A stretch of DNA of 64,000 nucleotides from Lactarius indigo. Taxonomy: Eukaryota; Basidiomycota; Agaricomycetes; Russulales; Russulaceae. A program made the translations under genes and the position numbers. Each line of letters begins with the position of its first letter. Positions within the stretch are counted from its first letter, which is position 1. The stretch spans positions 496,001 through 560,000 of the forward strand of contig JAFKAC010000008.1 in the NCBI GenBank assembly GCA_025766275.1. Direction: 5' to 3'. The notes under the pieces were generated by a model. The model was not told where the DNA came from. It saw only the letters and a program-made list of their open reading frames with translations, and did no database searches. Positions 34,384 through 45,425 of this stretch are shown piece after piece.

Positions 34384-37300
34384 CAGACTTCACGAATGGG
34401 GAGCGTGGGGAGCGCTGCTGTGACGAGTCACCTGGGGGTGGGTGATCTTTGTTCGTTTCGCTTGAGTCTTTTTTCACCCAGGTGAGTCAGGTCATTAGGG
34501 GATTGATTATCGGACGCTCATGTGCACCCGTGCCGACAGCTATAGATCATGTGTACGATTTTTTATTATGACGGTCGTGCGTCCGTCACCCGGGAAATGT
34601 ACTGTTGTAGGCAGGACCAGAATATACCCGCGGGGATACTCAAGGAACCTCCAGAAGTCGCTTTTTGACCCCTTCATGCAGTTCTTGGATGTCTTTTTGT
34701 TTCTGTGGGCAAATGGCCGCGGTCACCTGTCGGATGGCCGCGACAAGAGTCTCTCGAACGTCTAATGAAGACGGCGCTTGCCCTTGACCCGACCCAACGG
34801 ATAACAAAGTTGATTATTGTTCTCCTGAACGAACCCTCCACTGCCCGCCGAGGTGCGCAACACGTGTGGGGGTGCTTTTTGTTTTCCAGAGCGCCGCAAG
34901 GTGCTCCTGCTCCAAAGCACGTCAAATTTAACCCCGTCCTGACACGCAGGTGGCGATCAGAACGGGCCTGCAGAAACACGTCGCGAACTAAACCCTTTGT
35001 GTCTACCAATTTTGAAGGCTTCTTTCTGCTCGCATTTCTCGCCAGACCCGGGGGACGGTCTATCTATCTATATCACGAACCGGTGAAACGCAGTTGCCTG
35101 TTTCGATCGCCACACCCAACGGGAGCAGTCGAGCAGTCGAGCTGAGTCACAGTCATGTTATGACTTGTGTGTCTGAACGAACGGCCATCATTAGGGGAGG
35201 GAGCGAGACTACCAATCGATCCGTCGGTGCCATAAATCCTTTGCGAGTATCATTGATCACAATTGCCTTTTCCTTCTATTTTTTTTTTTCGATCAACGGT
35301 GCCAACAGCCCGCTTCTACTCCCACTGCTCCAAAGGCGATGATAAGGGCCTGTCTTTTGTGTGTCAATAGAAGGGAGGTCCAAAGTGCGAAACCGCTCGA
35401 CTCCGACAGCAGAATCGGAAGTGTTTGAACATACTATATCGGCAGAGCCACGTGGCCGCCCGTGCGGGTGGCGGATTGAGACTTGCACGCTACAGGAGCA
35501 GCTTAGCCGAGTCGGGCTTGTTCAAAGACAATGTGCAGCGACCGACTAGGAAAGGCACAGAAGGGGCACTTGTCACTCTCGATGCTTCGGGAAACTTGAA
35601 GGTGTGCGTCTGCTACATTTTCGCTGTTGGTGTGTCTTCTCTGCAGCAAATACCGCGATGACAACTGCATGCCCTGTAGCACCTAGAAATTTATTTTCGT
35701 GTACGACATCGCCGACTTTTCGAGAACAAGTTCGAGAATGCTCTTCAGGACACAATCCACGGATCAGAAGGTTCAAGCAACCAGGACGATCTTGGCAACC
35801 GGCACAGGGTCGCAACGTTTGTCCTTCTGAGTTGGACAGCACAAATCCTGATTACATTTTGGTGTATGGCCGCGTGCGATGATATCTGAGAAGCTTCAAG
35901 GTCGTGGAATTATAGTAGTATACTATCCTACCCAGACTATTGCAAAAAAACCCACTAAACATTTTCCGCAGCCCCAAAGAAGCATAGAACATACTTTAGC
36001 TTGTACGTAGTGATAGAATAGTCTATGTCTAATTGAATACATATATCTTATTTCTTATTTGTTTTCACCACCGTTCAATGCATTCAATGGCTTCAAAGCG
36101 CAGAACTTAGGGACCAAGTTGAGAACATCCATCGCTTCACACATTTCGTCACACATCGTCACGCCAACACCCGCACTCAGTAAGCCGGGCGTCTCTATTT
36201 TTGCTTACGTGTTGGTGATAAGCTGACTGCATTGTCGCCTTTTTCAGGAAGAGGAGTTCGAATTGAGTGCCGATCGGCCCAAGATACCATTTACGGAACT
36301 TGTGATGCATATTATTTGATTTTAGCGAGATCACTAGGGTCTGGAAACATGGATACACTTTGCGAACTTGAATTTTTTCTTTGTAGTCGTGAAAAAATGT
36401 ACGAATCCTCCCCTTTTTCATGGATTCTGTATTTATAGAATCTATTGAACATACTTTATTGACTTTTGGGGAAGGAAAGCTTTCTGCGATGTACTGATTT
36501 AGGAAGATCTTTCAAATTTGCAAGCATGTAACCATTTGCAACGGTCTGGGTGAGATAGTACAGACAGGCATCTGATTGGAATGACATGCGCGCGTGAATT
36601 TCCAGGCACAGCTGATGTCTCAGTGGTTGCATGGGTACGCTAGATACGCTATACGACGTTAGTGCAGGTACTTTTGCCGCAAAATGTCGAGTAATACGAT
36701 GACCTAGCACCATATCTCACCCCAAATGCAGTGTACGGTGGCCGGGGACAGTGGGCTTCCCTCGCAACATGGAACGCGCCACAAATTCTGATCATCTCCA
36801 CCCCAGGGCGGACGACACCACCCGACAATAGAAAGTGCCCGTCACGAGGTACACACCTTCCTATGCATCGTAGCCACTCTGGAGCCACCACGACCTGGTG
36901 ACGATGAGGTTACGACAACCCGCAGCCAGCCACCGGCGGGGCAAGACGTCACCCGCCACTCTTCGGCGTCTACGAGATCCCTCCACTTGTGCGTTGGCAA
37001 TGCCGGTAATACGCAACGAAGCACAATTCAGTGTCCGCGGGATCAGACGGTCGGAAACGGTTTAGTGTTTCACATTGGGCGCAGACCGTAGCACGTGGGA
37101 CTTTGAGTCCATCCACGACTCCGAAGGCCATTTTTTTCGGCGGAGAAACACAGGCATGGGCGAGCATGATCGAGAGCGGGCGTCTGTCCAAATCCCCGCC
37201 GCCTTTCCGGTCTACATTGGACGAAAAGGCCAGCCGCGCAGAGAATTCAGACATTCAGCGTGGGGGTAGCACGTCAGGACAGTCCGTTGGGCGCGGGATT

Positions 37301-37583
37301 GAAACCGCACAGTATCCGCTCATCCCTTGATTGGGCGAATGGGTTCACTTCCACGGAATTCTTGGTATTTCATGTGTCTATAACTGAGAGAACGTTGAGC
37401 GCTTTACTGTCTAGAGTGCCAATATATTCACGAAGTGTCGGCGTCATGACGCGCGAACGCCTTCGTAACTCGCGCCCTCCCAGGAAGTGCTGTAAAACAA
37501 TAGAGGTCCCTCCTCATCATTGATTAAGGAAGTTCTAAAGCGTTTTCCCGTGAGGAACCTCTGAAAAAGGTTGTATGAGATTC
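34384..37583. other. 3.2-kb gene-poor interval
   Basis: No gene I can support. Frames at 34674-35009 (minus), 35361-35882 (plus, several overlapping pieces) and 36970-37330 (both strands) are open but lack recognisable domains. 35880-36460 is clearly AT-rich compared with the surroundings. An imperfect inverted repeat lies at 34425-34488. The interval may contain decayed coding DNA, but nothing allows a family to be named. Confidence 0.45.
34425..34488. repeat. 12-bp near-perfect inverted repeat after HSK3
   Basis: GAGTCACCTGGG at 34425-34436 pairs at 11 of 12 positions with CCCAGGTGAGTC at 34477-34488, around a 40-nt T-rich loop. The right arm includes TGAGTCA, a Gcn4/AP-1-type site. It lies about 40 bp after the HSK3 stop. 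Confidence 0.55.
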
Positions 37584-38708
37584 TCAGGAGCCCGAAGTCT
37601 TTGTTGTGGTCTCATCCTTCTCTTCGGGTTGTTTTTCTATCTTTGCTGAAACCTGGAAGGAGAAGATGCGGAGTAAGCATATGTCATTCAACAACAACAA
37701 CAACAATGGGGAAGTTAAGGGGCCACGGCGTGGTGAGCGTGCTCACGTCTTTGATATGGACGGCAGCTCGGTCAACTCCAAACCGCTTGCTGCGCTTGTA
37801 ATATTCCAAAGCCTCAGGAAGGCGCCCAACTGTTTGAGGCGTCAGAGCCGGCTGTGCCAAAAAAAAAAAAATGGAATAGTACGAACAAGCCTCCAAGACT
37901 GAAGCTAGATTGAATGCGATTTCAGGATCCTCGGGCGCAAGCTTCGCCGCGACCCTGCGAACACAAAAACGATGGTGAGATAGATTATGGCCGCGGGGGG
38001 GCGGGGGAGGTAAAGGGCGTTTACTGTAGATGTTGAATGGCAAGATCGGGCCGGGATTGCGAGTGATTCAAGTATGCGCTCGCCAAGTCTGCGTGGTACA
38101 CAATAATAAGCGGAGACCCCCGTAACGGGGAGGAACGGACGAACTGGTGTGCGCATCTGCACTGGACGGCTGGAGCTCAATAGCTAACTTCCAAGAATGG
38201 ATAGCTTCGTCAAACTCCTCTATGAATGTGTTCAGTTTGAGTTTCGGAGGGCGCCAATACCGTTTGGGAAAGTGAACGAACTGAGATGGTAGTGCGTGAC
38301 ACCTAGATTAAAGAGGGAGCTGGCGTTACGTTTGATGTCTACACTGCGTTGATACAATTTTTTTGCGCCTTCCACGTCGCCTTCCTCGAGTTTCTGGGTG
38401 CCTTGTTCCAGGCAAAGGAGGGCTTCTTCTTCGGCGGGATCCGACGCTGTCGAGTGAGGTGTCCTGGAGGTTGCCCAGCCTATGAGGTAAAACAATTAGG
38501 ACTAGGTTAATGTGAAATTGCGGGTTCGGTAGCAATGTGTTGAATCGAATAGGAGACGACGCCTACGTTTCGTGTCGCGTTGAAATGTCGACTGTGTTCG
38601 TGGCGCTTGTCTAAAATGTACGTACTTCGAGTTGAAAGTGAGGCCGACTTTCGGCGAGCGTCGTGCGATGGTTCGCAGAAATGCGCATTTCTGAAGAGCG
38701 AAAGACAT
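37584..38708 (-). CDS. Small TPR protein, probably mitochondrial
   Basis: Seven exons (38708-38626, 38463-38282, 38219-38145, 38088-38025, 37954-37887, 37829-37747, 37652-37584) join in frame to 207 residues; no single frame shows it. The start MSFALQKCAFLRTIARRSPK is Arg-rich and nearly free of acid, fitting a mitochondrial targeting peptide. At least four TPR helices pairs follow: ALLCLEQGTQKLEEGDVEGA, SLFNLGVTHYHLKEFDEAI, ADAHTNLASAYLNHSQ, and PEIAFNLASVLEAFGRLPEA. The tail is Lys/Glu/Thr-rich. The repeats indicate a protein-binding scaffold; the partner is unknown. It shares a 248-bp divergent promoter with TIM23. Confidence 0.82.
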
Positions 38709-38956
38709 GCGGCTAGAGGCTTATTGTCTTGAACAGAGCGCGTACGGCTCCAAAAATCAATCGGAATCGTCGCGTGCGCACCAAACCGAGCCACTGACCA
38801 GGCGCTCGGCGGAGATCGCCACGCCGCCTGAATTTTGCTGACAGTCTCTCACTCTCCGCTGTGCACCGCTGTCACTGTCGACGACAACGACGACGCCAAC
38901 CGCGAACTCAGTCTTACTTTCTTTCTCTTTCTCCTTAGAGTCTCTTCTCCAATAAT
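38709..38956. promoter_or_regulatory. Divergent promoter, TPR protein and TIM23
   Basis: 248 bp separate the two outward-facing starts. A CGACGACAACGACGACG-type repeat lies near 38878-38895. The arrangement suggests shared control of two mitochondrial proteins, which is inference. Confidence 0.5.
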
Positions 38957-39854
38957 ATGTCGTCGCAACCATACCCCTCAACCACCCCCTCGTCCCAAGA
39001 CCCTTCTGACCTCCTCAAAAATGTCCAGTTCTCTTCGCACAATTCGGACCCTCTCCCCGAAACACTCACAGCCTCGGACTTACTCTCAGGGTCTTATGAC
39101 CCCTCCAAGCTTCATCCAATGGCTGGCCTGGGAGGGCAGCTCGACTACCTAGTGCTAGACGACGATAAGACGAACGACCTTCCCGGGTCAGGGACTGCTA
39201 TACCCTCAAGGGGCTGGAGTGATGACCTTTGCTACGGCACAGGTACTATGTATCTTGGTGGTATGTCATCCATACTTCTCACGATCAGTCCCGCCTTCTG
39301 CGATTCTTTTCGCGTCCAACCGGACTTGTCCAAATTTCACCTTATCTTGCCATCTTATTGTCTTTGTATTGACCACATGTCCTCACCTCTATAGGTCTGG
39401 CCCTCGGCGGTGCGTGGGGCTTCCGAGAGGGCGCGAGTAGACCGCTGGCAATGTCGAATATGCGGCTACGAATCAACAGCATCCTTAACTCCGTCACGCG
39501 AAGGGGGACATTCTTGGGTAATTCGGCCGGTGTCTTAGGTATGCTCCCCCACAAGTATTCTTTTTGTTCTCCACTCAGCGCCCACTCTACAGCTCTGGGG
39601 TACAACGGGATCAATTCGACCATTGACGCGGTTCGGGGCAAGCACGACGCGTTCGGAAGTATGGCTGCTGGTGCTCTCACTGGCGCTCTCTTCAAATCTA
39701 CCGGTGAGCAATTTTCCTATCTTTGGCCCCGTTCATGTACCACGAGTCATCGTATTTGTTTCCTTTCCCAGCTGGAGTGAAGCCCGCCTTGGCGACGGCG
39801 ACTGTGGTCTCTGCATTTGCGGGGGCTTGGAGCTGGGTAAAGACGCGCGTCTGA
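38957..39854 (+). CDS. TIM23: Mitochondrial inner-membrane translocase subunit TIM23
   Basis: Central channel-associated subunit of the TIM23 presequence translocase. Four exons (38957-39260, 39395-39538, 39593-39703, 39772-39854), all joined in phase 1, give 213 residues. The first half is the hydrophilic intermembrane-space domain, including the family's YDPSKLHPMAGLG and LDYLVLDDD segments. The second half is the Tim17/22/23 membrane domain with GTGTMYLGGLALGGAWGF, RINSILNSVTRRGTFLGNSA, RGKHDAFGSMAAGALTGALF and a short last span. The last exon ends WSWVKTRV, a normal TIM23 end. Confidence 0.95.
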
Positions 39855-40914
39855 GTTATATTATTACGCTGTGTAATAGCTTAGATGCTTTCATCTGTGA
39901 TCACATCTCGTATTGTCTTTTTTTTCCTTCCGTCGTCTTTGTCTTTGCCGCGCGAAGTTTCCGGTGAACCGGTCGCAGTTAAGTAATGACAGGGATTGAA
40001 CGTGAGTTCCCGTCACACCGGTTATGTCGGGAGAAAGGAGAACGAGAGTGCGTCAATATCAAGATGACTACCGCTACTGGGAAACTCTAGCCACTGGGCA
40101 CCGAACCCACCAGGTCGGCCAGATTGGATGCGCCGGAGCTTGGCCATCAGACATCTGGTGGCCCCTAGTTGGCTGTCCCTTGCTTCGGATAGATTTGTGT
40201 ATATGAACTCTTCCGTTTGTCCTCGTCTTTCAATAAATCACCCAGGTCCTACGTCCTGCCACCTCCCGCTGGCACTCTCAGGTTTCCCGGGTCCTAGTAC
40301 GCTTCGGCGACTCAGCTAGTGCCAGTGATGTCTCTTGACCGTCACACACTCGAGTCCCTCCCGACCTCGCACCCACCTTACAGTTGTCTCGTCTTCGACA
40401 CGAAGCATTGTTCTACCGACGTCGACCACTATCGGATGTCTACTATCCAACAAGGCGAACTGTACCGAGCCGGACTCGGGAGTGGCAGCTCTGCCGCCGT
40501 GCTCTCTTTGCTCGTTGAGTCGCCCCCTAATACCCCGCGGAGTGACGGAAGCTGGCTACGGTTGCTGACATGGAGTACAGGCGCTCATCCAACCCCATCG
40601 ATTGTACGCTCTCATCTTCCAGATCGTTCTCGGCGTTCACTTTTACTCGGGAATACCGCACGTTTCTACGGCCCGTTTAAGATGTGATCCGCAGGCTCGC
40701 ACCTTGTGTGACGCGGGGCAGACGCCGACGCTTCCGCGTATTGCCCGAGATATTGCGACTACCTCACCAGACCCCCGCTAGATCCCCTACGCGCAGCGCT
40801 AGCGACCGGCCGTCGTCTTCGCGATCGAGCGGATCCCCTTATTATTCGCGTCCTTCCGCCGGCTCGGGAAACTGGGTCGCTCCCCGCCAGCCGACATGCC
40901 TGCCGGAAGCACCC
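39855..40914. other. Region upstream of the velvet domain; possible 5' exons
   Basis: About 1.06 kb. The frame from 40684 to 40976 is open, Ser/Pro/Arg-rich and continuous with the velvet exon, so part of this stretch may be coding N-terminal extension. A frame from 40322 (MSLDRHTLESLPTSHPP) could be an earlier exon, but I cannot find a convincing junction. Confidence 0.4.
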
Positions 40915-41806
40915 ATGATCTCACTACATCCCCCGACGGGTATCCCCGGACTAATATCGCCAGGACGCGAAACAAAGTGACTTCCCCTCACCTCGTTTTC
41001 TAATTGTTTCCTCTGACCTATCTTTACAGGACATATTACCTAGAGGTTATACAGCAGCCTGAGGTGTCCGCAGCGTTTGGCTCCGCGGCTCTGTCTCGTC
41101 TACCTTTGGCGCCGCCGCTCGTCGCTCAGCTCATCATTCGGGACAATAGGGGTAACGTCATCGAATCGTAAGCCATGCGCCGCCGCGTCCCCCCCCCCCC
41201 CCTGTCGTGGCTCATTGCAGTGTCATGTAGTGACCTAGAGCACCCATATTTAATTTGCCATCTCTCCCTGCACTCGGAGGACGGGACTCCTTTGGACCCT
41301 GTCCCCTCTTCAAATAGGCACTTCCCACCCGAACGCCTTCTTTATGGCAACCTGGTGTCCTCCCCACATCACCTGCGCAACCTCGAGGGTCGTATGGGAG
41401 TGTATTTTCTCTTCCCAGACGTCAGTGTGCAACGGCAAGGGCGATTTGTTTTGCAGTTGACGCTCATGCGTTTGTCCAGGTACGCCTTCGCCCGCGTACT
41501 ACCCATCATTCTGACTTATTTTTCACGCCCACTTGGCCATAGAGTCGACGCAACGGGCATGGTCCGTGTCGGCGAGAGTGGCTCCGTGTTGGCGCAGACA
41601 CGCACCCGACCTTTCGACGTGACGCCTCGCCAAACCTATGTCGCCCCGGGTGAGCCCCACCGACGCCCTGCACCCGCGCTTACCCTGCTGATGGCAGGAA
41701 TCCTACAGAACAAACGCAATTGACGGAGTATTTCTTGCAGCAAGGTGCCCGAATGTATGCGTTTGCCTCTCGGCCGTCGCGCCTTCGTCGTGACGGCTCT
41801 TTCTAA
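40915..41806 (+). CDS. Velvet-domain regulator (VelB/VosA class)
   Basis: Fungal velvet factors are NF-kB-like DNA-binding regulators of development, light response and secondary metabolism. Five exons (40915-40976, 41030-41167, 41231-41479, 41543-41649, 41709-41806) give 217 residues with the full velvet fold: TYYLEVIQQP, PPLVAQLIIRDNRGNVIES, HPYLICHLSLHSEDGTPLD, YGNLVSSPHHLRNLEGRMG, VYFLFPDVSVQRQGRFVLQL, then the C-terminal ARPFDV-like strand region RTRPFDVTPRQTYVAP and LTEYFLQQGARM. The protein ends soon after the domain, resembling VelB more than VosA, but assignment is uncertain. The start is the first downstream Met; the frame stays open upstream, so the N-terminus may be longer. Confidence 0.85.
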
Positions 41807-44616
41807 GTTCCATTGTCTAACTCGTCTCCCCAAACCGCGCGGCTCACATCTGGTCTGTTTTTTTTTTTTGGGCAGAACGTGATTTGGTTCACCTTTGTGC
41901 CGGTGACGACGATCTTGCTTCGGAGGAGTGTGGCAGTCCTTCTCAATTGTAGAAATTATCAGGACCTCGTTTCGACTCTCATGTGTCGTGTTCTTCCATT
42001 TCGCTTTCGAATGTTTTCTATTGCTACGCTGATCCTCATAACTATGATAGACAGGGGAGTTTCGCCAGAGGTATTTCATACCGTACTGTAGAGACGCAAA
42101 GTAACTTGCTTTCGGGGACACATACTTAATTTAGAAGTTTTGGCCCACCTAATCCCCGCTGAATTCATCGAAGAACGACACCAGAAAATATGACTGGAAC
42201 GCTGGCCGGGCGCGTACAAATACCTGCCGGACGCCTGTGAATTGTCCGCCGCGAGTAACGTTAATTGAAATTAAATCGCCGTTTCCTATTTCAAAACGGA
42301 GCCACAAAATCCCGCACTTTGCGGGTAGAGTCCTACAACCACACGCGGTTTGTCCTAAGCTCGGCGGAGCGGATGTGATGAAAATTTCGGAACACATAAC
42401 ACTTTCCAAGCGTCTTGGGCGAAGACACGTTCGCATGTTTAGGGTGTGGTGTGTGTGCCTTTGGACTTCTAGCGTGGACCTGAAACACCACCGTGATTGA
42501 AGATCGCCAAACAAGTCACTGAGGTCATGTCGCAAATCGCTTCTTTGACAGCGGCCATCGACCTCAATGAGTCTAAAGAAACCTTCCTTGACCCGATTGA
42601 ATTGCGATCTACTAAAATATATGCCCAAGAGCGACGTGGGCCAATGACACCACGCAAAGTATCAGACTGGATTCTGTATCATACGGGGTTACTTGTCAAA
42701 CGCGTGTGAATGGTCCTAAATCATCCTTCTCCCGCCTCTCCCACTCAAACATTTGGGCATCTCAAGGCACAAAGGGAAGCCAACTGTTTGATCCCCCCTT
42801 CGATCAATTCGAAGGTGGAAAAACAAGAGAAGGAGAGGCAGCAAACAATCCTCAGCATGAGGATACGTACCGTCTGCTGGCTACGACGTGGCTGCAGCCA
42901 AAAATAGGAAAAACCAGAGCTTCGACGTGTTCGGCGCCGGTTCGGTACCCGCAACAAGGAATGGTCCTCAAAAGGAGGTAGATTACAGATAGGTAAAATC
43001 GACTCTTCGCTTTTTTTGTTGTTTTGTTTGAATCCAAACACTTTGCGGTTCCCCACAAGCGCGCTTTACATCAGATCCGAGAGGCACGCCGTTTCTCGCG
43101 GATTTGAAATCAAGTCTTGAGAGGGTCGGAAGCCAACCACGATGTCCACCGCGCGCGGGATACTACAACGGGCTTGAAGCGTAGCTTGTGCCGGAATCGT
43201 CGGGACGTTGGTTACAGTATACGTAGTCCGCGGACTTTTCGCCCTGGATTTACTGTTATCTCGGCGGGGTTCGCTGGATATTTCTCGAAGCAGAAGACGT
43301 CGAGCGTTCAGGAGTATATCGCCATAGCGAGCCCTGGATAAAGCTAGTGACCTAAGTGAGACGATAACTGGAATACTAGAACCAGCGGATGACGGCCACT
43401 GGGCAACAAGAACGCGGTCTCGAAAGGGGATCCTTCTAAGTTGAACTTATGGTTGTCGACGATAGGGGATATGTGATTTATGGTTTGGCAGGAGGTTGTG
43501 GGGCGGATGACATGGCACGAGGTACACTTGCGGGGGTGTAGAGAGGTATACCAGTGCCAGTTGGAAAGAGTAAACGACGTGGGGACACAACCTTTGACAT
43601 CCTAGAAACCAGGGACAAGAAACGGGTGCAGTATCCGTTGCCGGCAGTGCTGGTGAGAATGAATGAGCGATGCCGCAGCAGGCAGGTTGCTGTACGGTTT
43701 GGGTAACTCGGACTTGCTCGCTATGGTGTCCGTAACCACAGTTAGCTCGAGCTGTCGCCGAAGAGACCGAATGACAGCCAATTGATTTTACTTACACGAT
43801 CTCCAGGGTATGAATAGGCTTCAAGATTCTTCCATGGACCTATAACATCTGAAATAGAGCTGTCGATATCGAGGTTCGCAATGGAATGGAGACCAAGTAG
43901 CGATGGGAGTCGTCCCCACCACTGCGGCCAGTGCAGTCGGAGTTGGTGGGGTGGAAGTTGAGAGCCCGCAGATTGTTGTCATGACAAGCATACTAATTTG
44001 ATTGGCACACAACTGGCAGACTATATGTATCGCGCTATGCGCGAACTGGGGAGTCCAAGAGTAATGTCGCGTTTATAAGCCAAGGGTGTTCGGGTTAGGG
44101 GGATTGGTCATTGCTGCGGAGGTCCCGTGCCAGGATCTGGTGGGGGAACTGCTGCAGCGCGGATTTCGCCTGGGCGCGCGCGAGGCGAGACGAGGGCACA
44201 CCGCACTGATCCTGTGAGCACGGGCGTCCGCGGGGGTGAGCCAGTACTATTAATAGTGCTCTATTTGCCGGCGTCGGCGTCAGTCATGGCGCAGTCCTTT
44301 GCGCAGCCCGTGGAAAAGGTGAATAGAGGTAAGTAACATTGATCGTGGCAGTGAGTCCTGCGCAGCCGGCAGTTGAAAAAATAACCGCAGAAAATACCTC
44401 AACCCGGAAGCCGTCGGGATGCCTTGGACATGTGTAGCGTGAGGATTGCCCCAAGGGCTGGGAAGAGGCAGCACAGCCCCCGGTCCGACTCGGGGTGCAC
44501 AGGCGCCGGATTTGAGCAAGTGGGAAGTAAGGTGGGAAATTGCTTATAAGTCCGCATTCATCGTTACCCAATCAAGGGTACGACCCCTCTCTTTTCGCTC
44601 CTCTCCTATACCCTCA
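41807..44616. other. 2.8-kb gene-poor interval
   Basis: No supported gene. A frame at 42497-42709 (MKIAKQVTEVMSQIASLTAA...) and a frame from 43449 interrupted by TAG at 43539 and resuming to about 43705 look somewhat protein-like, but none has a recognisable family. It may hold decayed coding sequence. A T-rich run occurs at 41859-41870. Confidence 0.45.
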
Positions 44617-45099
44617 ATGTCGAACAAAGATTATTACGGTAGCCAGCAAACGGCTGGGTATCCGCAGCAACAGCAGCAGCAATACTACCCCCCTTCAGGT
44701 TCGAACTTAACGCACCAATATCAGCGTATGTAAAAAAAGAGGTATTTTTTATTTAGGTCCACCGCCCGGCCAGGGCTACTACCCTCAGCAACCTCAGCAA
44801 GCCTACCAGGGGTATAGCGGCCAGCCAGGCTTCCAACAGCAAGCTCAGCCCCAGGCAGTCTATGTGTATGTTCGACCCCGTCTTGAAGTGTTTCAGGTTG
44901 AACTCACACGGGGCGCTCCATCATCTAGTCAGCAGCCCCCACCCCAGAAGGACAGTGGGTTCTGTGCAGCATGTTTAACGGGTGTCTGCCTGTGTTGTTG
45001 CGCGGAAGGTGCGTGGCATTTTGGTTACGTCCTCAGATTGCTGTGGGCTTACGAAATTGTCCAAACGCCTCGGCAGAGCTATGCGCATGCCTTTTCTGA
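44617..45099 (+). CDS. Small Gln/Pro/Tyr-rich CYSTM-type protein
   Basis: Four exons (44617-44698, 44757-44865, 44929-45008, 45077-45099) give 97 residues. The first two thirds are Tyr/Gln/Pro/Gly-rich (YYGSQQ, YPQQPQQAYQGY). The C-terminus is a cysteine-rich membrane module, GFCAACLTGVCLCCCAEELC, ending ACLF. CYSTM proteins are tail-anchored or palmitoylated membrane proteins connected with stress tolerance, but function is poorly known. The last exon (23 nt) completes the EELC motif; reading on past the donor at 45009 would give an unrelated tail. Confidence 0.85.
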
Positions 45100-45425
45100 G
45101 CCAGCACATTGCCCCCCTCCCGTATCTGCTTTACGATAATTGATGCTCCTGTAAACATTCCATCTTCAATGATCTTTCAGTGACGTTTCCCCCTTTACCG
45201 TACCGAGTATTTTGTGAGATAGGAGTCAAGAAATCATCATTTTTTTTGCCACCTCGTTGAAAGAGAGCATTGTGTGATTGATCGTAGTCCGAATGATGAG
45301 TTGTTAACCGCGCGGGTCAAAAATGTCGCTGTCTTGATTGGTGCGAATCCATCCAGACGTGGCGTGACGCGTGACAAGTCTACGGTGTTTCCTTTCTCTC
45401 CGCGAAAATATCCTCCCATCTTAAA
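45100..45425. promoter_or_regulatory. Cytochrome c1 promoter region
   Basis: 326 bp between the CYSTM gene and cytochrome c1. It contains a TGATTGGT element and pyrimidine-rich DNA near the ATG. No gene seen. Confidence 0.5.
45335..45342 (-). promoter_or_regulatory. CCAAT box (ACCAATCA), candidate HAP-complex site
   Basis: TGATTGGT on the plus strand reads ACCAATCA on the minus strand, a good match to the CCAAT element bound by the HAP complex, which controls respiratory genes in fungi. It lies 84 bp before the cytochrome c1 ATG. That HAP acts here is inference. Confidence 0.45.

Noticed and set aside
36970..37330. Opposed frames of 94-99 residues on both strands
   Set aside because: Mutual shadows. 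The minus-strand frame has a CAQC pair, but not enough to suggest a zinc protein.
42497..42709. 70-residue plus-strand frame (MSQIASLTAAIDLNESKETF)
   Set aside because: Helix-like composition but no family, no neighbours and no splice partner; kept only as part of the gene-poor interval.
44698..44712. tRNA B-box-like GGTTCGAAC
   Set aside because: It is the donor end of a CYSTM gene intron, and no A box or cloverleaf surrounds it.
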